Shown in pieces: positions 1 to 6,068 of a DNA stretch of 6,068 bases. Under the pieces are notes generated by a model that saw only the letters and a program-made list of their open reading frames with translations, searched no databases and was not told the origin of the DNA. The stretch comes from Candidatus Omnitrophota bacterium. GTDB taxonomy: Bacteria > Omnitrophota > Gorgyraeia > Zapsychrales > Zapsychraceae. Position 1 is the first letter of the stretch. Every line of letters starts with the position of its first letter. The stretch spans positions 1 to 6,068 of the forward strand of contig JAGQKQ010000112.1 in the NCBI GenBank assembly GCA_020430005.1, in the 5' to 3' direction. The position numbers and the translations under genes were made by a program.

Positions 1-3000
1 TGCCATTTTCTCTGCGGATCAAGGTGTTGTGGATACCGATAATAAGATTATTGAAACGGCGGAGGCCATTAGTCAATTTAGCGACTATGAAAGCACAGCT
101 ATTACCAGTGGTATGTTCACCAATTTAGGTCCAAATGAAAAGCCGATTCCAAATATCAGTGAATTAGGCGTTAAAATGGTTGATTTGTCTAAACAGAATT
201 ATTCCGTCGAGAAATTGTTAGCCCAAGAGTACGAGCGGGTTCTAAATGCCATGCCGACTCCGAGTGAATACCAAACGCATCTGATTTCATTAGATAATAA
301 AAGAAAGTTGACTCATGCGGCCTTACTTGATCCGGCAAAGACAATAGTTTTGCCGCAGGGAAGTGAATTTATCACACAACATTTCAATCAATACGGAAAT
401 CCTGATTTTGTGGTTGGTATTGATAGGAGTGCCAACCAGTTGGGTATTGGGGTAAGAGTTAGAAATCAGCTTGTTAAGTTTATACCGAAAAATGAATTTT
501 CTTTAAATAACGGATGGAATGCCATATTGCCGGAGGAACTGAAAAGCAGGATCGCTTTAGATAATAATACAGTTGAGCAGACAACGATCGATAAAATTCT
601 TGGTGATAAAAAAGCCAAACGACAAAAGGTTTCCTTCTTGGGATCAGATCAAAAAGCAGAGGTTGTCTGGAGTCCTTACAAGGTGCAGTGGCATGCGGTT
701 GGTTCGGAGAGGTTCTTCTTTGATAACGAAGAGATTGAAATACCTTTAATGCATGCGAATCAATTCAGTCCGAGGCCGGGGCAAAAGATTTTTGTCGATC
801 TGCACGCCCATCTCGGATACGATAACGAAACATGGCAAAGGGATGCCATTCTTCGCGCGTTGGATCAGGAAATAGGAAAAAATAATGTTCTGCCATTATT
901 AACACCGGCAGATGTGGACTTTTTCCGGGGATCGTTACAGCGTCAGAACAAAGCGAGCCAGCGCTTATATGGAAAACAGCTTAATAGTCAGAAAATAGTG
1001 GCTGGTACTTTAGGATTCACAAGTATAGAAAAAGGAGGGCCATTAAAATATGTCGGCGGTAAATATCTGTATCTACCAAAGGTTGTTACTAACGAAAAGG
1101 TTCTGGCAACGCTTGTACGAAGAACGGATGAGGCTTTAGCCGATATTCGGTCCGGTAATCCAAAAATTAAGCCGGTTGTGAAATATTTCCAATTGATGAA
1201 CCTTCTGATGGATGATCATATTCCTCGTGAAATTGTCGATAGTCCAAAGAATGACTATATGATGGCTTCCGCAAAGTCAATCCGCCTACGGGAAGAGAAA
1301 AAGCTAAGGGATGAGATAAGGGTTTCTATATTGGAAAGAAACCGTCTGCAGGGCGTTGGTATACCCGATCCATATCTCTTTAAATATTTAACGGATCTAA
1401 ATAATGATATTGAACTTGCTAACGGCCTGAATCAGGAGAGCTTGGAGGGGACCTTAGATAAACTATCATCCTTTAATCGGGAATCCGGTGAAATAACACG
1501 AGGAGAATTCACAACTTCTTCGTCGTTTAAAGGATTAGGGAATAACATTCCAATCATCCAGGTCGGCAGAATGCCAGTTCTATTAAACAGTCCTTTGTAT
1601 AGCGGAATATTTGGTGATGATGAAATATCGTTACAAAAACGATTTGATATCATGGTGCGTAGTACATCACCTCCGGCAGTTGACCAACAGAATGTTTCTA
1701 TTTCAGATTTCCACCCTTCCATTAAAGAAAACCGCGACCAAGCGATGTTGACCGCTAATACCTATGGCGTTCAGCGGACGGCAGAGATGCTACCACAGGT
1801 TATCGCGAAAGTATCGACTCCGACGAAAACTTATCAAACAGATCTTGGTTCTGTTATTAAAGCGCAGGCTGTAGCTATAAGTCGGTTTAGATCATCAATG
1901 AGTCAGGCGGACTACAAAGATGATAAGGCGATGTTAATCAAGTTGCGTAATGACATTGTGCCGGAGAATCTGTTGCAGTCTGTTGAAACAGGCCGATTCT
2001 ACCGTATTGATACGCCGGGTATGGAGGATTTTGTGATCTATGTCATTGGTGAAACGCCGAAGGTCGCAGGCTATAGCTTGAATGAATTCCGTAAGAAAGA
2101 TATTCGCGGACAGGCTGTCGCGCAGTTGGCAGACAATGTCTTTATTCTGGATACCAGTATTCAAACGGAGTCTATGAAACAAGCGACGGCGAAAACAATG
2201 GTTGTTGTCTGGGATAGTGTTCCGATTGAAAGAAATCTGGCATCGGCTAAGGGCATAGCGACCGCCTTGGATAATTACGTTCTTAAGCATGATCTTCTAC
2301 AATACAACGATAAGATTGTTCTGCAAGGACAAGCAGATGAGGCCATGCTTATTAAGTTAGAAGATGCCCGTACAAATGGCAGCGGCACGATCAAAGATAG
2401 CCGTATCTATGTTGCACGTATTGTTGATGGACAACAAGTTATCAACGAGCTTATTGACGGTAAGGTTTCAGACATTAATGTTGCCATCCAGAATATTGAG
2501 CGAGGATTGATTATTACCGAAGAGTTGGCTCCGGAAACGGTGGCCTACCTTAAAACATTACCAAGAAAAAGTGTTCTTATCGCCACGAACGCGTTACCGA
2601 GAGTGGCTGATGCCATATCGACAGAACAAGTATCAAATCTACTTGTCTTGGCTAAAAACATGACGGTGGACATATCGACTCTTCCAAGCGCGAAAGTTAT
2701 TAAGGCCACAGTGCAAACACGGGATAATACAGCTGTTCCACAGTTGACACCAGGCGCAACGGATGTTCAGCCGCAAGGACAAACACCGATGTTACCGACT
2801 ATGCCGATTGTTCCACCGGTACTACAGCTCGGTAAGAAAGGTAAAGAAAACGACACATCTTCGTCGGAAACAGACTATATTGCACAGGCCAATCTAAACA
2901 GAGGGCCGCCGCATACGAGTGAGGTTGCATTAACATCATCGGATCGCGCGATGATAACGGATGAAGATAATACTTTACCAGGTAAATTTCAAACACTTGA

Positions 3001-6000
3001 GCAGCTGGCCAGTTTCATAGAATCTATTCAGGGGGCCGGGTTTGGGTTACGTAATTCTCAAAAAGATGTTGCCCGTGTCCTTGTTGATGGAAAGATTGCC
3101 GTCGCAAAAAACAAGTCAGGTAAATCGCTAGGGATTATCCTGGCGGCATTGTTCTTCTCTGATAAGAGTAAGCATGTGACGATTATTACACAGAATCCGA
3201 CATATACGAAGTTATTTATAACGGATACTAACCCGGATAAAGGCTATGTTAAGAATTTTAGAGAAATGGCCGCTCATCCTGATATTGGTAGAGAGGTTGT
3301 TGATGTCGATGATCTTGTTGATGCTTATGACAGGGACGTCGATAATGAAAATCAGATAAGAATTTTACGCGAACTGGGTCGCATTTTCCATGATCCAAAA
3401 GTTATTAAGGTTATGTCGGCCAATACACTTGGTCATTTGGAAAATAAATTTTCGAAAGATAACCCTTACCAGGAAGCGCGTTATGTAAGAGAGGGTATTG
3501 ACGTCATTCGTGGAGAAAATAGTGTAAGAATTTTTGACGAGATTAGTGCCCGAGTTGGACAAAATTCAACGTTTAATATGACACTGGCTTCCAAGGAGTC
3601 ATTAGATGCTAATGCAAATAAAATTTTAGGCGATGTGGAGGATCTTTTTGAAAAAATGAATTTCGGAATTATAAGAAGCGGGGACAGCGTTTATGAGCAT
3701 CTTCATACTGGAAAAGCTCCATTAATTGAAAAGGTGGAAGATTACGAAGAATTTAAGAAAAGAGATGCTGATGGAGATTATGTCTACTGGACAAGCGGCA
3801 CATCTTCCGCCATTAATTTTGGTAAGGATGAATTCCTAATATCTAATAAGGTTCTGGAATACTACTCTGACTATGATGCAGACCTTGTATCAAATGTTGC
3901 GGCGGCTATTGTTTCCTCATTTACTGCCTATGGGCGCAGCGGAACACGACCCGCCCTTGGAACCCTGGGTGAAGGTGGAAAAATCCAAGAAGAAATGGTA
4001 TCTAATGCGAACGAGCTGGCCTATATGGCTGCACTGACATTAAAATACAATGGGTTGAACCCGGATGATCGGTTAAATCTGTCAGATATTCGAATATCAA
4101 AGGGAACTCATCGGGAAACACCAGCTCAACACTCCTATATTGGTCGTGGTATGAAGGTAGGGGTTACGGCTACGGATGATAACGAAGAATTAATATATGC
4201 CAAAACAGGGGCAAAAGTTGAGCACGTTGAAGAGGCCAGTGAATTCTATACACAATATGCGGAGAACAAAAATAATCCCGGTAAGAATAAGATTGAGATA
4301 GGTGTTAAGGAAAACGATTCGATTAATCAGCTTGTGAAATTTATTCGACAAGCTAGAGCGGGTGAGGGTGTTGAAGGTTATGAACCGAATGGTGATAATG
4401 TTCGCCGTCGGGGAGTCTTAATAGGATATAACAATCTTGATAATTTTGATAATTTTGTTAAAGCTTTGTACGATGCTTTAAAGGCCGATGGACTTGAGAT
4501 TGACCGGATTGACCAGACAACAGAGGCGGAAGATAAAGATGGCAGGATGGGGATACTGAAATTAACCAGAACAACAGGGGAAGAGTTTCGGGTTGTTGTT
4601 GCCCTTCCACATATTTCCAAGGGAGCTAACTTCCAGAAAGATTTAGATGTTGTAGTTACGGACGCCCAAACATGGCCAACAAGTAACAAAACACAGATGG
4701 CCAACCGAAATACCCGTGATCCGGGTGATATAGGGCGAAAAATTTTCTTATATGATATCGAAGACCTGGATATGCGCATTGAGAAAATCGGAAGACTTAT
4801 TCCTCTGCTCAAGCTAAGTTCGTCCCAAAAAATAAAGAAATTTGTCGTCGACTATAACCGGTTTATCGAAAGATCGAAAGAGGGATACTATACTGACGCC
4901 GAGGAATTGTTGGTGGCTAAAGCCAAAATTAATTCAGATTTTCTAGAGTTTGTCCAAAAAAGTGAGTCACATAAACATACGAATAGTACAACGTTTAGAA
5001 ACTTTGAATCAACGGCGCCTATTCAGATTCTTTCTGAGCAGGAATGGTTGACGCCGGAAGAATACGACATTGTTAAAGATATTCAACGCGGTGAGTATGA
5101 CGAAAAGTATGTAACATCCCGATCACGTTCATTAGATGCGCCATTATCCGGAGAAGAGTGGACAGTTGATGCCTACCTACAGGCTGCAGAAGCTGCTATT
5201 AAAATGTGGGATGACTTGCTATCCCGAGTAGGACTGCGGGAAACAACAAGAGAACATATCAAGAGATTACGTGCCGGTGTCTATCAAAGGATTGCCAAGG
5301 TTCAGAGAGATTTTGGTACTATTGACCCAAGTTATGAGGGGCTTAATGAGGCAGTGGAAGACATTAATCGGTCTTTAGAGGCAGAACTAAGTGTTTATGA
5401 GGAAGATTTTGAAGGAATGATGAGGGTTGCCAAATCCTTAAGTCAGGAGATTCTTCCAACAAGAGTCGTTAATAGTATTTCCCAATATACAGGAGTTTCT
5501 TCCTGGACGGCTAGTAACCAAACGCTTGATGTTAGTGGAAAGGCTTTAGCCGCGCTAGAAAAAGATTTAATCGGGTTAAATCTTATTGAAGAAGAACGGC
5601 GTTATGTGTTAGATCGAAGAAATCGATTTGTAGAAGGTGATGAAGATAGTCCGATATTAACACGAAGAGGGGCCCAGTTTGTAAATATGCTTCACGCTAT
5701 CCGCGTCGCGGAAACGATTGAGCCGGCTGTATTAGAGAATCTATACGCCATGGCCTTTGGTATGGAAAATATGGCAACGGATAAGGACGAAACGGCTTTT
5801 GAACTGTCCAAGCGTCTATTGAATGCCGGATTACGGGATTACAAAACAGCTCGTCAAATCGGGGCTCTGGTTGCGATTTGGAGAAAAGAGGTCGGAATAA
5901 CAGGCTCTTCTGATTATAAAGAAAATGATAATCTTCTAACGTCGTTGAGGGCTATCTTTGATAATACTGATGAACCGCATAATTTATCGTTGGCGGTGAC

Positions 6001-6068
6001 CCGTCGTTTGGGAGTAACGAAGCGGGATGTCTTGTTTAAAACATTACAGGCTGTAATAAAAAATAAGA
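1..6068 (+). CDS. Interior fragment of a giant multidomain protein with an embedded SecA-like ATPase domain (both ends missing)
   Basis: One frame, whose first complete codon is at base 2, stays open for 2,022 codons to base 6067; base 1 and base 6068 belong to split codons. I read every codon and found no stop. The protein begins before and ends after the window, so no start codon or ribosome binding site can be assigned. Seen in order: unassigned N-terminal region (residues 1-909), Pro/Thr/Gln/Ser-rich linker (910-995), SecA-like two-lobed motor (996-1593), helical region (1594-1840), winged-helix-like segment (about 1843-1903) and further helical sequence. No signal peptide, transmembrane helix or long repeat is visible in this part, and there is not a single cysteine. 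Bacterial SecA is normally about 800-900 residues with the motor at its N-terminus, so this is not the housekeeping translocase. Known biology: giant proteins occur in Omnitrophota. Inference: this is one of them or something similar, with an ATP-driven module whose substrate is unknown. The coding call is near certain; the overall function is unknown. Confidence 0.95.
2..2728 (+). other. N-terminal uncharacterised region of the giant protein (residues 1-909)
   Basis: I do not recognise a family over this stretch. The sequence looks globular, with alternating hydrophobic strands and amphipathic helices and no low-complexity tracts. Residues about 134-150 form a hydrophobic strand pair of the type VVGIDRS...GIGVRV. 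Residues about 385-435 form a charged, helix-rich segment with many Arg, Lys and Glu. Residues about 700-890 look alpha/beta, with strand-like runs such as FVIYVIG, VFILDTS, TMVVVWDS, RIYVARIVDG, GLIITEE and SVLIATNALP, each followed by a helix. That last block could be a worn-down Rossmann-like or barrel enzyme, but I see no diagnostic catalytic motif and do not assign one. The region ends at the proline-rich linker before the motor. Several independent domains are probably present. Confidence 0.6.
794..820 (+). other. HxH metal-site-like motif (residues 265-273)
   Basis: The residues read V-D266-L-H268-A-H270-L-G-Y, directly after a hydrophobic strand (KIFV). An aspartate-hydrophobic-His-x-His step at the end of the first strand is the signature of PHP phosphoesterases and of amidohydrolase-type metal enzymes. 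The other metal ligands of those families (later His, Glu and Asp in fixed motifs) could not be placed with confidence in the following sequence. This is therefore only a motif resemblance. It may be a decayed or highly divergent hydrolase, or chance. Confidence 0.3.
2729..2986 (+). other. Pro/Thr/Gln/Ser-rich interdomain linker (residues 910-995)
   Basis: Between bases 2738 and 2818 the protein has eight prolines in 27 residues (913, 917, 924, 929, 932, 935, 938, 939), mixed with Thr, Gln, Val and Met. A charged Lys/Gly/Glu stretch and a Ser/Thr run follow, and then a polar segment up to the motor. This composition is typical of a flexible, disordered linker and contrasts with the globular sequence on either side. 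It marks the boundary between the unassigned N-terminal part and the SecA-like motor. There is no evidence of a new start codon here: in-frame ATG codons such as the one at 2951 have no purine-rich ribosome binding site just upstream. Confidence 0.7.
3104..3127 (+). other. Walker A (motif I) variant of the SecA-like motor
   Basis: Residues 1035-1042 read A-K-N-K-S-G-K1041-S1042. In SecA this position is M-K/R-T-G-E-G-K-T. The phosphate-binding Gly-Lys-Ser end is kept, but the earlier P-loop glycine is a lysine and the usual glutamate is a serine. The hydrophobic helix that normally follows is present (LGIILAALFF). ATP binding is plausible but unproven. Confidence 0.7.
3524..3547 (+). other. 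Walker B (motif II) of the SecA-like motor
   Basis: Residues 1175-1182 read V-R-I-F-D1179-E1180-I-S1182 after a Gly/Glu/Asn turn, matching the SecA strand ending in D-E-V-D-S. The magnesium-coordinating Asp and the catalytic Glu are both kept. The third acidic residue of the SecA DEVD is lost: I-S directly follows the Glu. Confidence 0.75.
3548..4135 (+). other. Insertion between motifs II and III, at the position of the SecA preprotein cross-linking domain (residues 1183-1378)
   Basis: In SecA the segment between Walker B and motif III carries the preprotein cross-linking domain that clamps the substrate. Here about 200 residues fill the same position. The sequence looks folded, with helical runs near 1201-1223 and around 1325-1348. 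A turn-rich part near 1255-1275 has an aspartate loop (DADGDYVYW) followed by T-S-G-T-S-S. I see no residue-level match to the SecA cross-linking domain, so only position and size support this correspondence. The segment ends in a helix, 'PAQHSYIGRGMK', that parallels the SecA 'ITxQxxFRxYxKL' lead-in to motif III. Confidence 0.4.
4154..4201 (+). other. Motif III-like segment of the SecA-like motor
   Basis: Residues 1385-1400 read K-V-G-V-T-A-T-D-D-N-E-E-L-I-Y-A. SecA has 'L-A-G-M-T-G-T-A-x-T-E-x-x-E-F-xx-I-Y' here. The Gly-hydrophobic-Thr-x-Thr core and the following acidic residues and Tyr are kept, but the glycine between the two threonines is an alanine. Confidence 0.65.
4592..4633 (+). 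other. Motif V-like segment, degenerate
   Basis: Residues 1531-1544 read V-V-V-A-L-P-H-I-S-K-G-A-N-F. They align without gaps to the SecA 'VTIATNMAGRGTDI' segment. The hydrophobic strand, the Ala after it, a basic residue and one glycine are kept, while G-R-G-T-D has become S-K-G-A-N. The lost Thr-Asp pair normally couples the nucleotide to motor movement, so this is one of the least conserved sites in the domain. Confidence 0.6.
4694..4771 (+). other. Motif VI (arginine fingers) of the SecA-like motor
   Basis: Residues 1565-1575 read Q-M-A-N-R1569-N-T-R1572-D-P-G. SecA has Q-L-R-G-R-S-G-R-Q-G-D-P-G. Both arginines that complete the ATP site are kept with the same spacing, as is Asp-Pro-Gly, although Gln-Gly before it is missing. 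The strand that follows (residues 1581-1589, I-F-L-Y-D-I-E-D-L) matches the SecA 'F-Y-L-S-x-E-D-x-L' strand. This is the strongest single piece of evidence for SecA ancestry over other DEAD-type helicases. Confidence 0.8.
4781..5521 (+). other. Helical region after the motor (residues 1594-1840)
   Basis: The sequence is dominated by charged amphipathic helices, for example around residues 1602-1660, 1720-1745, 1748-1772 and 1783-1820, with few strand-like runs. A helical scaffold and helical wing follow motif VI in SecA, so part of this stretch could be its descendant. I could not place the diagnostic SecA scaffold sequence (the 'RK..L.YDdVm..QR' type helix) with confidence. It may instead be an unrelated helical bundle. 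No coiled coil long enough to call is present. Confidence 0.45.
5528..5710 (+). other. Possible winged-helix-like segment (residues 1843-1903)
   Basis: A helix ending in 'ALEKDLIGLNLIEEE' leads to a strand (RRYVLD), a polar, Asp/Glu-rich loop of about 15 residues, a second strand with L-T-R-R-G (around residue 1886-1890) and a final helix (AQFVNMLHAI). The order helix, 'GL-I-E', strand, loop and 'LT-x-x-G' helix is the usual winged-helix look of many bacterial DNA-binding and protein-interaction modules. The call rests on pattern only; no known family is recognised, and it could be an interaction domain. Confidence 0.35.
5711..6067 (+). other. Uncharacterised helical tail of the visible part (residues 1904-2022)
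   Basis: The frame continues open to the window edge with alpha-helical sequence, such as 'EPAVLENLYAMAFGMENM' and 'ARQIGALVAIWRKEVG' followed by 'LLTSLRAIFDNT'. I do not recognise a family. The sequence does not become low-complexity and shows no anchor or sorting signal, so the C-terminus of the protein is not near. Confidence 0.5.

Larger units (their letters stand above)
2987..4780 (+). other. SecA-like DEAD-type ATPase motor domain, divergent (residues 996-1593)
   Basis: SecA is the cytoplasmic ATPase that pushes preproteins through SecYEG. Its motor has two RecA-like lobes, with a preprotein-binding insertion between motifs II and III. The same element order is visible here. G1015-L-R1017 resembles the SecA 'GMR' ahead of the P-loop. 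It is followed by 'GKIAVAKNKSGKS' (SecA 'GxIAEMKTGEGKT'), 'HVTIITQNPTY' at 1058-1068 (SecA 'VHVVTVNDYL') and 'VMSANTLGHLEN' (SecA 'YSTNNELGFDYLRD'). Then come 'VRIFDEIS' (SecA 'AVIDEVDS'), 'GMKVGVTATDDNEEL' (SecA 'KLAGMTGTAKTEEEE'), 'GVLIGYNNLDN' (SecA 'PVLVGTxSIExS') and 'VVVALPHISKGANF' (SecA 'VTIATNMAGRGTDI'). The last is motif VI with 'RDPGDIGRKIFLYDIEDL'. Walker Lys to Walker B Asp spans 138 residues, and Walker B Asp to the last motif VI Arg spans 393; E. coli SecA (K108, D209, R509) has 101 and 300. The domain is thus expanded as well as diverged. Inference: an ATPase or its descendant; translocation activity is not shown. Confidence 0.8.

Noticed and set aside
1031..1139. Strong ribosome-binding-site-like sequence aaaggaggg followed by ATG at 1050
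   Set aside because: The ATG is out of frame with the large gene and its frame stops at 1137-1139 after 29 codons. The purine run simply encodes E-K-G-G in the main frame, so it is most likely chance.
1432..1722. Antisense open frame of 96 codons
   Set aside because: It is fully contained within the + strand coding frame, has no plausible family resemblance, and looks like a shadow.
1934..2290. Antisense open frame of 118 codons, Arg/Asn/Cys/His-rich
   Set aside because: Shadow of the + strand gene; its composition is atypical and no motif is visible.
2799..2996. Antisense open frame of 65 codons
   Set aside because: Sits opposite the Pro-rich linker, where relaxed codons make chance open frames likely; no support for translation.
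3131..3160. Possible transmembrane helix (G-I-I-L-A-A-L-F-F)
   Set aside because: Only about nine residues, followed by Ser-Asp-Lys. It is the normal buried helix after a P-loop.
3365..3562. Antisense open frame of 65 codons
   Set aside because: Opposite the Walker B region of the motor; shadow of conserved coding sequence.
3764..3781. Aspartate loop D-A-D-G-D-Y resembling a calcium-binding loop
   Set aside because: The spacing does not match an EF-hand or dockerin loop (D-x-D-x-D-G), there is no second copy, and it lies inside the motor insertion.
2987..4780. Housekeeping secA gene
   Set aside because: There are no gene boundaries, about 1,000 residues of other protein precede the motor in the same frame, spacings are expanded, and several invariant SecA residues are replaced.
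4378..4812. Antisense open frame of 144 codons
   Set aside because: It lies on the opposite strand of the motor motifs V-VI, starts at a TTG, and has Ser/Arg-rich composition of the kind produced by reading coding DNA backwards. The + strand reading gives recognisable SecA motifs here.
1..6068. RNA genes, insertion sequences, CRISPR arrays, promoters or terminators
   Set aside because: No intergenic DNA exists in the window, and I saw no inverted repeats with T-runs, spaced direct repeats, tRNA-like folds or transposase sequence.

Overview
The whole 6,068-base window lies inside one protein-coding gene. Read on the + strand from base 2, all 2,022 complete codons to base 6067 are sense codons. 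There is no stop, no start that can be defended and no intergenic gap, and both ends run off the window. Residue numbers in this annotation count from the first complete codon at base 2. The true length is therefore unknown but exceeds 2,022 residues, making this an interior slice of a very large protein. The translation is ordinary-looking soluble sequence, with mixed charge, alternating strand and helix patterns and no long repeats. This supports real coding rather than a chance open frame.

Layout: (1) bases 2-2728, residues 1-909, form a large N-terminal part that I cannot assign to a family. It contains one HxH metal-site-like motif (D266-L-H-A-H270) and, towards its end, alpha/beta-like sequence. 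(2) Bases 2729-2986 encode a Pro/Thr/Gln/Ser-rich linker. (3) Bases 2987-4780, residues 996-1593, resemble the two-part ATPase motor of SecA. The recognisable elements appear in the right order: the N-terminal Q-motif-like Gly-Leu-Arg, a Walker A variant, motif Ia, a Walker B 'FDEIS', a motif III-like 'VGVTATD', motif IV-like 'VLIG', a degenerate motif V, and a motif VI with two arginines followed by Asp-Pro-Gly and an 'FLYDIEDLD' strand. (4) Bases 4781-5520 encode mainly helical sequence. (5) Bases 5528-5710 have a winged-helix-like pattern. (6) The remaining bases continue as uncharacterised helical sequence.

The motor is a divergent relative of SecA and not the housekeeping translocase: it is embedded more than 1,000 residues into a polypeptide and several usually invariant glycines and threonines are replaced. 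The residues most directly tied to ATP hydrolysis are kept: the Walker A Lys-Ser, the Walker B Asp-Glu and the two motif VI arginines. A second oddity is that all 2,022 residues contain no cysteine.

Organism: a bacterium is likely, because the domain resembles SecA and a frame this long has no introns. Giant open frames of this kind are known from Omnitrophota, including 'Candidatus Velamenicoccus archaeovorus', and such a lineage is my leading guess. Nothing in the window proves it. No RNA genes, mobile elements, CRISPR arrays, promoters or terminators were seen.
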